This document shows positions 11,132-24,262 of a DNA stretch of 64,000 nucleotides, in pieces. The stretch covers positions 37,849,824 to 37,913,823 of the forward strand of contig JAVHZZ010000009.1 of the NCBI GenBank assembly GCA_036250195.1, written 5' to 3'. The notes under the pieces are model-generated. The model was not told where the DNA came from. It made no database searches and saw nothing but the letters and a program-made list of their open reading frames with translations. The stretch's first letter is position 1, and every line of letters starts with the position of its first letter. The position numbers and the translations under genes are program-made. This DNA comes from Mixophyes australis (lineage: Eukaryota > Chordata > Amphibia > Anura > Limnodynastidae).

Positions 11132-12970
11132 TTGTTGCTCCTCTCTCCATTCGTGTGAGCGGCCTGTCACTTTTTACTACGCTAGGTGACATACGGTGAT
11201 TCCAAGTCAATAGGAGAGAAGCAAAAATATTTCAGGCATTTTTTGGACACATCTGCTACTTTTCTAACGTGGAGCAATATTCTATATATATATATATATA
11301 TATTGCGACTTTTTTTTATCTATTGGACCTTTAGAGTCATGTTGCAGTTGAAGGATTATTTCCACAGTCATGTTCAATTTCTTGATATCAATTTAATTGA
11401 GATTATTAGTGAAAATTTATTTTTTATGGCAGATTCGATTGGCCGCGATGTTCCTGAGAACACCGTGGCCGTGCTTTATTACTGTTTCTACGGTAATAAC
11501 TAACGCTTACTTTTGATCACACCTGTAGGAGTGCGTGAGCAAAAGTGAGCGGTACTTTTACTAAAAAAAAAATCACTGCAGCCGTTCTAGGACAGCAAGC
11601 AGCGATTTTTTTTAGAATTGAATTTTGTTGGACCATCTTCATGTTACCTAATTGATCCTATCATCTTGTGTGAAATTGAAGCTAAAGGTAATATGGTTCA
11701 TTTATAGTTGGATGTATGTCTGTTTTTTTTGCTAAAGATGCGCATCAAAAATACGTACGCAAGCATCCGTATACGGTTTTTGCGCATCTTTGGCCTGAAT
11801 CTCCTTACACCTGGAAACAGGGAACTGGGAGCAATGGGGCGGGCAAGCATAGACCCAGTCCTGTACATGCGACTCAATAAGACATGGACACATATGTAGA
11901 TATGCTTGTCAGGAGGCATATCTCCAGGGGAGGGAGGGCTGGCAAATGTTAGCCCAGGGGGCAGCAGTGTTTTTTAAAGGAAAAAAATGCAGGTGGCCCA
12001 GTGATCCAGCCCAAGGTATCCCACTATGAGTATCAGCAAAACTATCTAGCTGCTTCTGATTGGCTAATTATATATCGATCGCTCTAGCTGATAGTACTTA
12101 TTTCATTCGTGTTGCGGCTATATTATATGAGATTACTGCTGTCTATTTGCATGACTTAATTGACTTAAAACCGTAAATGCTACTGGTTTTGAGCCTGACG
12201 CATCTTGAGACTGAACATATGTACATAAATACACTTTCTTTACATGTCTTTGCTTACATACATTGAAAGCACAATTGCGTCCAGTTCTAAATGAATCCTA
12301 ATGTGTATTGACTTTTGACCAATATCATTAATTTGGAAATATTTGAAGTGATTGTAAAGAACGCAAGAACTAAAGATATAAAATGTTTTATTATATTTGA
12401 GCATTGGTCGATTGTCACACTTACAGAATACTTCCTGGGTTTTTGGTTTCTATCCTTTAAGAAACGTATTCAATAAGTTCTGATTCAATATATTATATAT
12501 AAGCTCACACAGGATACTGTATGCTGCTCTCTGATGCACACACACTACTGGCTCAGCATGACTTGCCTGCTCTGCTCTCCTCCTCCGAGTTTATTTTTAC
12601 AGTTAGGTCCCCTGGGATTATTAGTTTGTGTCCTCTCAAAAGGGAGAATTAAAATAGTGAGGTAGAGATCAGGACCTTAGGGCATAGTAACAGAAATACA
12701 TGAGATTTTCAAAATCCTTATTCTTTTCTTTCCAAGGATTTGTTCAGTGAATTATATGCTCAATATTAGCAACAATAATGTGGTTTATATTTCTGTAAAT
12801 CATAACATATATATTATACGTTACTTAAAGATTATTTAAAAGTTATATTACATAACTTTATTTCAGTAAAATATAAATACATATGTATTTTTGTTAGTTT
12901 AGTTTGGGCAACGTACAGTGGCAGGGGTCTGGAAAGGGGTCTGGAAAGGGGTCTGGAAAGGTAAAAACAA
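11132..12970. other. No recognised gene; short TA run and 12-bp repeat
   Basis: There is a (TA) tract at 11281-11302 and three copies of the 12-mer GGGGTCTGGAAA at 12924-12959. The frames at 11186-11503 and 11708-11899 have no domain features. The rest is AT-rich and unclassified. Confidence 0.45.
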
Positions 12971-12979
12971 AGCATAGTG

Positions 12980-14830
12980 ATAACCATTATAGAAATGCTA
13001 TTGACCTTATAAGAAATGTACTGGTCCCCTTGCTCCTTGGATTGTTTAACATCATACTCTCTGGGGATAAATTTGACAGGGCCACCACTGGAACAGGGAT
13101 AGTTGTGATTTCCAAGCCTGATTGTGATCCTACGGCAGCTATAGGCCCATCTCACTTCTCAATGTGGATTTGAAATTATTTGCAAAAATATTGGCCAATA
13201 TATTGGGAAAAGTGCTACCCTCATTGGTTCATCCGGACCAAGTAGGCTTTGTGCCTAGTCGGTAAGCCTCAGACAACACTAGAAGGCTCATCGATCTGAT
13301 ACACAGCGCATATTGATTGGATCTCACTGCTTTGGTGGTCGCCCTGGTTGCCGAAAAGGCTTTTGATAGAGTGGCCTGGCCCTTTATGCAGAAAATTTTG
13401 CTAATCATGGTGATTCAGGAAGCTTTTTGTAGAGGAATGTCAGCCTTGTACCATAAACCCTCAGCCACCGTGTTAGCGAATGGCTTTGTATCCACACCTT
13501 TTCCTATCTATGGTGGCATCCACCAAGGTTGTCCCCTATTGCCCCTACTCTTTGCATTTATTATGGAACCACTAGCAGCCTGTATTGGACTGAATAAAGA
13601 TATTTCAGAGATAACAACAGACTCAGGCGAACACAAAATTGCTCTGTACGCGGACAACGTTATACTGAGAGTCACTAATCTTCAATCGCCCTGCCTAACC
13701 CTTCTTGAGAAATCCAAACGTATAGTAAACTTTCCAATTATAAGATTAATGCTGACAAGTCTGAAGTTTCAGATCTAAACGTGTCCCCTTCTGTCATTCA
13801 AATACTAAAAGCAAATTACTACTTCCGCGGGCAGTCCCAGAAACTCAAGTACTTTGGGATATACCTTACTAAAAGTTACTCCTAATTATATTTGGCAAAC
13901 CTCCCCACCTTATAGACTCTATCAAAATGGATCTAACTCACTGGACCAAGCTCATCATCTCCTGGTTTGGATGCATAACAACCATTAAGATGAATATCCT
14001 CCCTTGATTGCTGTATGTCTGACAGACATCCCCATACACATTCCCGCTCACGTCCTGAACAACAAAGCCTTACTAAATGTATCTGGGCTGGCTGTAAACC
14101 CAGAGTCCACATGCGAATCCTTCATAATCATGAGACAACTGGGGGCCTGGGAGTCAATAGTTTACAAAATGTTATCAGGCCACACATCTTTCTCAATGTG
14201 CTTTATGGCACTTTCTGCCACACCAGAGAGAAAGGACACACATCGAATCGGACCTCTTGCATTTCTACTCTCCATATTCCCTGCTTTGGAATCATGTCAC
14301 ATGAACACATTAATTGCGTTCTGACTACTCCTTAGTAGTCACTCTTTGGAAAACTGTTGCATTCCCTCTGGGGCAATAACACCAACTCTTTCATAATTGG
14401 ACACACCATAATCTCCTATTTGTTTGGGACCTAGCCCTTATTCACTTCTTCCCCACTTTTACAGCTCTAAGTAAATTACTGGCCCTTTCCCATCAGTATT
14501 TTATCAATACCTTCAGATTCGACACTATTTTTGCTCTCTTAAACTCCTGCTGTCTTCCGAACAGTGTTCACCACTCAATGTTCTCTGCTGTGGCTCCCGT
14601 TCCTCGAAGGATCTTATTGCCACTATTTATCCGATGTTATTATTACATAATCAACCTCTGAAGGACCCACATGAGTTGGCTTGGGAGAGAGACATGGGGG
14701 AGACTGAGGAGTGGTTTAAAATTGAACTCAACCTAGCTAAATCCTCGATATCTGTTTGAATGAAAGAAAATTCGTTCAAGATTTTCTACAGATGGTACCT
14801 GCCTGTTTTGAGCTTAAAAAGCAAGTGTGA
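12980..14830 (+). pseudogene. L1-like LINE ORF2, decayed reverse transcriptase
   Basis: In the intact protein this region would copy RNA into DNA at a nicked target. The recognisable order is as follows. First comes the stretch leading to the RPISLLN-like motif and DQVGFVPSR (about 13030-13265). Then AEKAFDRVAW (13349-13378), GIHQGCPLLPLLFAFIMEPLA in an open stretch at 13317-13778, and the catalytic box as LYADN instead of YADD (about 13645-13660). Next is KYFGIYLT near 13850, and a C-terminal part with a degenerate RWY box near 14790. It is broken by stops (for example 13263 and 13304) and frame changes, and the second catalytic aspartate is asparagine, so it is inactive. The 5' part of ORF2 with the endonuclease, and ORF1, are missing. 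The L1 (rather than L2 or CR1) assignment rests on the spacing and wording of these motifs. Confidence 0.85.
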
Positions 14831-16363
14831 CATTTAAACTCCACAAATACATTTCCTATTAATAATATAGGCATTAATTATAAAATATAAAACTACTACT
14901 GTAGGTGGACCAAGTGATACAGCTGAAAACTGGTACCTAAGAGATGCCCAGAGCTTGAATCAGTCGCTGCTTGGCACACCCTTACCTTTGTGCTTGGGGC
15001 TGTATTGAACGTTGCTGCATTCTGTAGCGTATGGCCCGCTTCTGGGCATACACAGAGTAATTGTGCCAATTATACACACAATACCACTGTTTACTTCCCT
15101 TAATTAATCAGGTCCAATTTTAAACAGATAAACACCTATGTACCCGCATATGGAACTGCAGACTTTGACAGAGAGCCTATCTTTTGGAGCTTTGTTGGCA
15201 ATTAAGCTCTGGGAAAGGTGGGCTGTCACTGTTAAGGCGGTTTATACACAAATATCAAATATCTGAGCGTCAACAGCCTGAGTCAACTCAGCCCACCTCC
15301 TGGTGTCTCACTGTTAGTAAAGCTCAGAGAAGTGGGCTGTTAACTGAACTCTCTTAACCAGCTTCAGCGCCTGACTGCCTTTGTCCCTGAACTAAGAGCT
15401 ATCTATGGTCTGACATCGCTCATCTTAGTACTGGCAGGTGGATGTTCAGGTGCTGACCTTGCCACATGTCAGGCACAGCTCTGTTTGCCTGTATTTTTGA
15501 AGGTGCCACTATCAAAACTTCTTTATTCTGAAAGCAAGGGATTTGATCAATTTAAGTATATTCTTTCAACATCAAAAGTCACATCTGTCAGACAACTTCA
15601 TATTCCAATCCTACCAGATGTACAGTAGAATTTGTGAATACAGAAAAGGTTTTCGATTTTCTGCTTGTTGAAGCATTTTACACATTTATAGATGTACAAA
15701 TTGCAGAGAGGGTAGATGAACCAAAGCCCTCAGCAACAGTTAAATCTATCCTTGACATTCAGAGATTACTTAAAAAATGTAGAGCAAGTGTTTTGATTTA
15801 GGTGAACAGCAACACACAAACTACAATGACTATTCCAAATCTGATATTTATGCAGTTATATTCATTTTATCTTTTGCCCATGACCCCAAAGTATGATGCT
15901 GTCACCTATAGGTGTCTGGACTAGCTATTAAAATACTCAGATTGCTGCATCGTATTATGCTAAAGTATAATCAAATGGGCAAAGAAGCGATTGGCGGCTT
16001 TAAAAAAATCAGCATTTTTGCAAGTGAATCACATAAGCAAAATAACTCTCAATTTGAACTGTAAATGTTTTATTTTAAATAAACAACAACAGCAATAACA
16101 AAACTAGACAGAAGAGGGTTTGTAATAATTGCTTGACAACATCTAATTCTTGTTTTCTATCAGCACACCAAAAAAATTTGTGAATTAGTCATTTCAGAAA
16201 CATAAAATATCTACAGTGTAAAATATATTAATCATTTAAATGATGATATATTGTTCAAGTTTAATCTAAACTTTTTTTTTCATCATCTGCCATAGGCACA
16301 TTTATTATAAAGGTTATAAAGCCTAAATAGCCCTATATTAACCTACAAGACTAACATAAAAGT
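14831..16363. other. No recognised feature
   Basis: There is no significant reading frame across this 1.5 kb. A short stretch near 15650-15770 reads briefly like coding sequence but is broken by stops. No repeat named. Confidence 0.45.
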
Positions 16364-17645
16364 ATATGCAAGCAAAGGAGAGAATAGAGGGAAATTGTGT
16401 ATTCAAAGGCACTCTGCGATACTGAGAAATAAATTAAAATGTCTATTCCTTTATTGGTATACTTTAAGAAAAATCCCTCCAGTAGAATAGCGAAATATTA
16501 AAACCAAAGTGACTAAAGTGAATTAAAATAGCAAAGTAAATTGCTATGCCCCGCTACTTAAAGTCTGTATATATGAACATTCAATGCATGATATAGTAAT
16601 CACTCCTATATTGAACTGATCTAATAGCTATAGATACCACTTCAAATAAAATTAATTGAAGTATGTGTGGTATAGATAGGACTAGTTATTATAGTAACCT
16701 TGATTGCAACATTATATAGGTGCTGAGTTTTAAGGAGAGTCTCTGACAGTTGTTCACATAATCCACTATCCCAATAGTCCTTTATAATACCTACATTGGT
16801 TAATAATGGGATGTCTTAAAGTGAAAACTCCATATAGATCTCAAACACATTCTTAATTTGATCACATTAATCTATATACATACTTCGATATAGCGCCCAA
16901 TAAGGGCTAAAGTATTTGAGTATATTTGTAGTAGGATTATTAGGACTTAAATAAAGTATCTGCCTAGCAATTGTTTAGCATAATTATATAATCCGGCACT
17001 ATATTGTCCCAGTAATCCCACTCGTATATTTAGTTGATCAATTGTACTGTTATCAATCAGGCATCTCATGTGTCTATAAGGACTCCTCCTAAATTGGAAG
17101 CCTGCCGTTTGCAGCTATACACACACACACACACACGCACATGCTATATTGTAACCCACACAGGGTTTAAGTGGCATCTAAGTTTGCTTATATCATAAGG
17201 AGTGATTGAACACAGTAGCGGGGTAAACGCCAATGCGCGTTTCGCTACATGCTTTTTCAAGGCCTTGAGGAGTCCTTAAAACTCAGCACCTATATACTGT
17301 TGCAATCAATGTTACTATAATAACTAGTCCTATCTATACCACACATACTTCAATTAATTTTATTTGAAGTGGTATCTATAGCTATTAGATCAGTTCAATA
17401 TAGGAGTGATTACTATATCATACATTGAATGTTCATATATACAGACTTTAAGTAGCGGGGCATAGCAATTTACTTTGCTATTTTAATTCACTTTAGTCAC
17501 TTTGGTTTTTATATTTCGCTATTCAACTGGAGGGATTTTTCTTAAAGTATACCAATAAAGGAATAGACATTTTAATTTATTTGTCAATATCGCAGAGTGC
17601 CTTTAAATACACAATTTCCCTCTATTCTCTCCTTTGCTTGCATAT
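16364..17645. mobile_element. Large foldback element, about 1.28 kb
   Basis: Two arms of roughly 370 bp (16364-16745 and 17267-17645) are inverted copies with only scattered differences. The outermost words are ATATGCAAGCAAAGGAGAG and its complement. A spacer of about 520 bp separates them and contains an (AC) run at 17121-17137 and a hammerhead-like remnant at 17225-17260. No protein is encoded. Penelope-like elements can carry inverted terminal blocks, so this may be a rearranged Penelope remnant, but no coding part supports that. Confidence 0.8.
17225..17260 (-). ncRNA. Degenerate hammerhead-like motif
   Basis: On the minus strand, GAAA (17240-17243) is followed by a 3-bp CGC/GCG stem with a six-base loop, closed by the expected A-U pair (to 17227). 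The CUGANGA box is not intact: the matching position reads TTGAAAA-like at 17254-17260, with the conserved G changed. I treat it as an inactive relative of the motif at 42142-42212. Confidence 0.4.
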
Positions 17646-17786
17646 TAGCTATCTGTGTAGAAGTGCACCATCCAGTAATCATATCACTTTAACTCTTATA
17701 AATTGATAGGAATTATGACACTGGAATAGCGATACCTAGTGCAGTGGAATTTTCTTTTGCGAATAACATAAAAGTATACCCTCCGT

Positions 17787-17952
17787 CAGAGCCGTAACTT
17801 AGAATTCTAGCGCCCTGGGCGAGAAACACAAATGCCGCCCCCCTTGCCCTCAATTTTAACCAAATTAACCTAAAATATTCCTAAATTGCGCCCCCCTTCA
17901 GCGTTGCGTCCTGGGCGGTCGCCCCTGTCGCACAGCCCTAGTTACGGCCCTG
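17787..17952. mobile_element. hAT miniature element, 166 bp, 8-bp TSD
   Basis: The terminal words are CAGAGCCGTAACTT and, inverted, CAGGGCCGTAACTAGG. The perfect 8-bp duplication CCCTCCGT flanks it (17779-17786 and 17953-17960). Internally it is G/C-rich with a GCGCCCTGGGCG block. It belongs to the same family as the longer element at 29876-30623. Non-coding. Confidence 0.9.
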
Positions 17953-18041
17953 CCCTCCGTTACTTTATACCTGTATTTATGTATCACCACACACGCAGCA
18001 AAAGCTGCAACAGTGCAATAACACTAATGGTACGTATTAAA

Positions 18042-18338
18042 TTCATTCTTGCCGACTTTTAGTTTTGGCATTCCGTGAGATCCCAGAGGAGGGGGCGTGG
18101 GAGGGCCTGATTGTGTCATTTTGGTCCTGCCCCCATCATCAAAATTGTCATGTTGTTGCAGGGGACAGGACCAAAATTGTGCGATTCCCTGCAAATCAAG
18201 TTGTGTAGGCTTACATTCTGCCCACTTCCTAGTCAAGTGGGCAAGATGCGGGAGAATTGTCTGCTCTCAAAGGATTGTGGGGGACCTATTGGAACTCAGG
18301 AGTCTCCCGAACATTCCAGGAGTGTTGGCAAGTATGAA
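18042..18338. mobile_element. Miniature element ending GGCAAGTATG (copy 1)
   Basis: The ends TTCATTCTTGCCGAC and, inverted, TTCATACTTGCCAAC form a terminal inverted repeat. Inside is a second dyad around the word GGTCCTGCCCCC, facing GGGGACAGGACC. Right ends of the same family occur at 25966 and 45573. The 130-residue plus-strand frame here runs through the repeat and beyond and has no domain. Confidence 0.65.
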
Positions 18339-19541
18339 TAAAATATCCAAATGTGCCTCAGAACTAATTCACCTTGAGTGGTGTTGGCAATTATCAGATT
18401 TTATTGTTTTACATATCCATTTACCAAAACAGATTCATTCTTTCCTTTGGGGATTTTCAACTATACAGATAAATGAGCAAAAGACTTAGCCAAAATGTCT
18501 ACACAAAAAATAGATTTATTTTCCAAATTATACCTAGATAGGTGTTAGAAATTATATGGTTTATGTACAATAAATGATTTTATGTTATAGGTGGGGATCT
18601 GATAATGTGCGGCAATGGTTATGTGCACATTTTAGTATGCATGATTAATTCCTCTATGGGTGGCAAAATTACTGCTAATGTGGTATTAATACCCCACCAA
18701 TAGTTTCAATGAGAAGTCTTTTGTTCTGATTAGGCACAATTTATAAGGGAAAATGTATATATTCATAATCTACCAAAATAATAAAGACATAAAAATACTG
18801 TCTAATATCATTGGCCACATTGGTACTTTATTGATACCTACAAAGCGCTCCACATCTCCCGCAGGGGTGTAATTAGCCCTGGGGCACACCTAAACATTTC
18901 TGCATCCCATAGCAAAATTTTGTAAGGGCCTCCACGTATCGCCAAGGGGTAAAGAAACACTCTCATACATGGTCGTTTGAGCTGGGCCCCCCAAGCTTTG
19001 GACCTAGAGACACCCAGCTGCACCCCCTGTTATTATGATAGATATGATTTTGATTAGGAGCTGACACCATAAGTGGAGAAATGGTAGCAAAGAGAGGATT
19101 CTTTCTCCTCTTCCCATTTGATGCTTTCTACTCTTCTTTCTGTACTCACCTACTCACATGATTGTAGGAGGACAAAAAAAATCATCAGTTAAAGCAAAAT
19201 GCAGTAAGCATAGCTGGTGGGGAGAGAAAGAAAGCTGGCTGGGGGCAAGGAGGCATGGTTGGAGCCTTGTCTGTGCTGAACCTGGATTCTGCTGCCTAAG
19301 ACTGGTAAGACTTGAAATAAAATCAGTCCCAATGTATCTCTGATGACGTGAGTTATTTAATACCAAAATTAAGGTTAAAAATAACGGGTCTTTAGGATGC
19401 AGAATGAAAATGTACATTTCATTAAGAGGCCTAATTTTCTCAGCATTGTTAATTGTTTGTTTTGTTTACCAAATAAACTTTTTTTAGCTGCAATTTTTAC
19501 AAAATCTTGGGGAGCAGTGATTTTCCTGTCATGCTCTATGA

Positions 19542-19579
<38 letters not shown>

Positions 19580-19710
19580 CATAAGTATAGGAAGGTCAGT
19601 ATACTGAAATATGAGTTGCAAGAAGTGATTGGTCTGCAAGAGATAAAAGAGGCAAAGGACTTGTAGAATAAGAGTATCTACTTATACTGAACAAATAATA
19701 TAATTCATCA
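18339..19710. other. No recognised gene
   Basis: A GC-richer block at 18863-19030 begins CAGGGGTG and ends CACCCCCTG, which could be a decayed hAT fragment, but no target duplication is seen. A (TA) tract lies at 19547-19576. The short frames (18838-19023, 19154-19417) are uninformative. Confidence 0.45.
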
Positions 19711-20329
19711 GTATGAATTAAGGATGAGCGGGCTCGGATTCCGCTAATCCGAGCCCACCCGAACAGTGCGGATCCGACGGGATCCGAGCACTGTTCGGGT
19801 ATTTCCGGCGCCAAAAAAAAATGAAACTGAGGCTCTGACGTCCAAGTCTCGCGTCGGATCTCGCGAGACTCGGATTGCATAAATTCCCCGCTAGCGGCCG
19901 CCATTTTCATTTGGGCTGTGAGGGTAGAGGGAGGTTGTAGGGTAGTGGTACTCCTGCGTGATCAGTCCAGTTGTGCTTTATGCTTGTGTCCAGTGCTCTG
20001 TCCTTGCTGAGTCCAGTGGTGCTTTATGCTTGTGTCCAGTGCTCTGTCCTTGCTGAGTCCAGTGGTCCTTTTGTCCTGTGCTCTGTCCTGGTGAGTCCAG
20101 TGGTGCTTTGGCCAGTGTCTGTCCTGCTGAGTCCAGTGGTGCTTTAGTCATGTGCATTTTTGTGCTAAGTATATAGTAATTGTCTAATTATTAAAAACTC
20201 CAAAAAAAAATACAAAAAAATTATACAAAAAAAAGTAAAAAAAAATATAAAAAAATAATTTAAAAAGTCTACAAAAATTCTAGAGCAATATATTATTGCA
20301 GTCCTGAAATATTAGTTCTGCAATACCTA

Positions 20330-21090
20330 CATTCACTGTTTCTGCAGTCCAAAAAATAGGAACTGCAATCTATATTACAACGTTCACTGTTTCTGCAGTC
20401 CAAAAAATAGGAACTGCAATCTATATTACTGCGTTCACTGTTTCAGCAGTCCAAAAAATAGGAACTGCAATCTATATTACATTTACTACGTTCATTCTTT
20501 AAGCAGTTCCAGAGAATAGGTACTGCAATCTATATTACATTTAATACGTTCAATTTTTAAGCAGTGCAAGAGAATAGGTACTGCAATCTATATTACATTT
20601 ACTACGTTGATTTTTTAAGCAGTTCCAGAGAATAGGTACTGCAATCTATATTACATTTACTACGTTCAATTTTTAAGCAGTGCAAGAGAATAGGTACTGC
20701 AATCTATATTACATTTACTACATTGATTTTTTAAGCAGTTCCAGAAAATAGGTACTGCAATCTATATTACATTTACTACGTTCAATTTTTAAGCAGTGCA
20801 AGAGAATAGGTACTGCGATCTATATTACATTTACTACGTTGATTTTTTAAGCAGTTCCAGAGAATAGGTACTGCAATCTATATTACATTTACTACGTTCA
20901 ATTTTTAAGCAGTGCAAGAGAATAGGTACTGCAATCTATATAACATTTACTAAGTTGATTTTTTAAGCAGTTCCAGAGAATAGGTACTGCAATCTATATT
21001 ACATTTACTACATTCAAATTTTAAGCAGTGCAAGAGAATAGGTACTGCAATCTATATTACATTTAATACGTTCAATTTTTAAGCATTTCC
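20330..21090 (+). repeat. 58-bp tandem array with alternating monomers
   Basis: The word CTGCAATCTATATTAC recurs every 58 bp from 20523 to 21045 (ten units). About three shorter, more diverged units precede these. Successive units alternate between a TTGATTTTTTAAGCAGTTCC type and a TTCAATTTTTAAGCAGTGC type, giving a 116-bp higher-order period. It lies between the left end and the transposase, where hAT elements commonly carry subterminal transposase-binding repeats. Confidence 0.9.
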
Positions 21091-21134
21091 AAAGTGTGTG
21101 TGGTTTAGGGGTACACTCATTAGTGCTGCATATA

Positions 21135-24100
21135 ATGGAGTACAAAAATTTGGAGGATAAAGTAGGGAAAGATCAAGACCCACTTCCTCCTAATGCTGAA
21201 GCTGCTGCCACTAGTCATGACATAGATGATGAAATGCCATCAACGTCGTCTGCCAAGGCCGATGCCCAGTCTCCTAGTAGAGGGCATGTAAAATCCAAAA
21301 ACCCAAATTTCCCAAAAATTAGCAGAAAAAGAAAATTAAAATCATCTGAGAAGAAACGTAAACTTGCCAATATGCCATTTACGACACGGAGTAGCAAGGA
21401 ACGGCTTAGGCCCTGGCCCGTGTTCATGACTAGTGGTTCAGCTTCACCCATGGATCTAAGCACTTCTCCCCCCCCCCTCTAACAAATTTAAGAGACTTAA
21501 GCTGTCATCAAAAACTAGTCCAAGTCCAGCCAGTGCAAGGGTTTTTGTGGTTGCGAAGCCTGACCTTCCCATAACTGTACGGGAAGAGGTTGCTCCTTCA
21601 ACCATTTGCAGCACGCCCTCTGCATATGCTTGAAGAATCACCCACAGTCCAGTTACAGATTTGGCTAATGAAGGTGTGAATGTTGTACACCGGGAGGAGG
21701 ATATTGATGTAGCTGGCGCTGAGGAGGAACTTGACGAGGAGGATGCTGATGTGGTTATCATAAATGAGCCACAAGGGGGGGAAACAGTTGTTGTCCATGG
21801 AATGAAAAAGCCCATTGTCATGCCTGGGCAGAAGACCAAAAAATCCACCTCTTCTGTCTGGAGTTATTTTTATCCGAATCCGTACAACAAATGTATGGCC
21901 ATATGTAGCTCATGTAAAGCTCAAATAAGCAGGGGTAAGGATCTTGGCCACCTAGGGACATCCTCACTTATACGTCACCTGAAAAACCTTCATAATTCGG
22001 TGTTTAGTTCAGGACCTGTGGCTAGGACCGTCAGCAGTCCAGGGACACCTAAATCCCTTGGTCCTGTTGGATACACACCACTAACACCCTCCTCGTCAAC
22101 TTCCTTCACGATCTCCATCAGATTTAGTCCTGCAGGCCATGTCACCAGCCAGACTGAGTCCTCTACAATACGGGATTCATCCGAGGAATCCTGCAGCGGT
22201 ACGCCTACTACTGCCACTGCTGCTGTTGCTGCTGGTAGTCGGTCATCTTCCCAGAGGGGAAGTCGTAAGACCACTATGTCTTTCACCAAACAATTGACCG
22301 TCCAACAGTCATTTGCGATGAGCACCAAGTACGACACTGGTCATCCTATGGCAAAGCGGATAACTGCGTCAATAACAGCTATGTTAGTGTTAGACGTGCG
22401 TCCGGTGTTCGCCATCAGTGGAGTGGGATTTAGACGGTTGATGGAGGTATTGTGTCCCCGGTACCAAATCCCGTCGAGATTCCACTTCACTAGGCAGGCG
22501 ATACCAAAGATGTACAGAGAAGTAAGAACAAGTGTCCTCAGTGCTCTGAAAAATGCGGTTGTACCCACTGTCCACCTAAACACCGACATGTGGACAAGTG
22601 GTTCAGGGCAAACTAAGTACTACATCACTGTGACAGCCCACTGGGTAGATGCATCGCCTTCCGCAACAACAGCAGCAGCTGCATCAGTAGTAGCATCTCC
22701 ACAACGGCTGCTCGTTCCAAGGCAGGCAACGTTGTGTATCACCGGTTTTAATAAGAGGCACAACGCTGACAACCTCTTAGAGAAACTGAGGGAAATAATT
22801 TCTCAGTGGCTTACCCCACTTAGACTCTCCTGGGGATTTGTGGTGTCAGACAACGCCAGTAACATTGTGCGGGCATTACATATGGGCAATTTCCATGTTT
22901 TGCCCACACCGTTAATTTGGTGGTGCAGCATTACCTGAAGAGTGACAGGGGTGTGCAGGAGATGCTTGCGGTGGCCCGCAAAATTGCTGGACACTTTCGG
23001 CATTCTGCCAGTGCCTACCGCAGACTCGAGCAACATCAAAAAAGGCTGAACCTGCCCTGCCATCACCTCAAACAAGAGGTTGTGACGCGCTGGAACTCCA
23101 CCCTCTATATGCTGCAGAGGATGGAGGAGCAGCAAAAGGCCATTCAAGCCTAAACAGCCACCTATGACATAGGAAAAGGAGTGGGGATGCGCCTTAGTCA
23201 AGCGCATTGGAGACTGATTTCTGTGTTGTGCAAGGTTCTCCAGCCATTTGAACTTGCCACACGAGAAGTCAGTTCCGACACTGCCAGCTTGAGTCAGGTG
23301 ATTCCCCTGATCAGGCTGTTGCAGAAGCAGCTGGAGAAAGTGAGGGAGGAGCTGTTAAAAGATTTGCGATTCCACCAAGCATGTAGCTCTTGTGGATGAA
23401 GCCCTTTGTACGCTTTGCCAGGATCCAAGGGTGGTCACTCTTTTAAAGTCAGAGGAATACATTCTGGCCACCGTGCTGGATCCTTGGTTTAAAGCGTTTG
23501 TTGTGTCTCTGTTTCCGGCGGACACAAGTCTACAGAGGTGCAAAGACCTGCTGGTCAGGAGATTGTCCTCTGAAGAGGACCGTGACATGTCAACAGCTCC
23601 TCCATTTACTTCAACACCTGTGGCTGCGAGGAAAAAGCTCAGCTTTCCTAAAAGACCCGCTGGCGGGGATGCTGAGAACATCTGGTCCAGACTGAAGGAC
23701 CTGCCAACCATTGCAGACATGTCTACTGTCGCTGCATTGGATGCTGTCACAATTGAAAAAATGGTGGAGGATTACTTTGCTGACACCATCCAAGTAGACA
23801 TGTCAGACAGTCCATATTCTTTCTGGCAGGAAAAAAAAGCCAGCTTGGAAGCCCCTGTACAAACTGTCTCTATTTTACCTGAGTTGTCCTCCCTCCAGTG
23901 TGTACTCCAAAAGAGTTTTTAGTGCAGCGGGGAACCTGGTCAGTAAGTGGCGAAGGAGGTTGTTTCCGCAAAACGTTGAAAAAATGATGTTCATAAAAAT
24001 GAATTATCAATTCCTCAATCAAGAACAGCACTGCCCTTCAGAGACTACAGAGGGACCTGTGGTTGTGGAGTCCAGCGGGGACGAATTGATAATGTGTGAG

Positions 24101-24262
24101 GATGAGGAAGTACACACTGAAGGGGGCGAGGAATCAGAGGATGAGTATGAGGACGACATCTGCCTTAGTAGAGCCAGTTTAGTTTGTACAGGGAGAGATG
24201 AACAGCTTTTTTGGTGTGGGGGCCCAAACAAACCAATCATTTCAGCCACAGTAGTTTGGTAG
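21135..24262 (+). pseudogene. hAT transposase with BED zinc finger, decayed
   Basis: The intact protein would excise and reinsert the element. The N-terminal part (21135-21480) is charged, with a KRKLK-rich patch. A frame change follows at the C-run 21468-21477 and an in-frame TGA at 21631. The main open stretch is 21661-22938: an acidic segment, then a BED finger (CSSC then HLKNLH, C-x2-C-x20-H-x4-H) at about 21850-22000. The hAT catalytic region follows, with its first aspartate in NTDMWTSGSGQT (about 22585) and a second in SDNASNIV (about 22846). A frame change near 22890 leads to the RW box (about 23090), then a TAA at 23151, a further frame change near 23370 and another near 23890. The C-terminal dimerisation motif (RVFSAAGNLVS) lies at about 23910-23945. 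With at least six lesions it cannot be expressed as one protein, but all expected domains are present. Closest style: BED-finger hAT transposases related to vertebrate ZBED proteins. Confidence 0.92.

Noticed and set aside
18863..19030. Complete hAT miniature element
   Set aside because: CAGGGGTG and CACCCCCTG at the edges are suggestive, but the inverted match is short and no 8-bp duplication is found.
20330..21090. CRISPR-like array
   Set aside because: Units are contiguous 58-bp tandem repeats without unique spacers and lie inside a eukaryotic hAT element.
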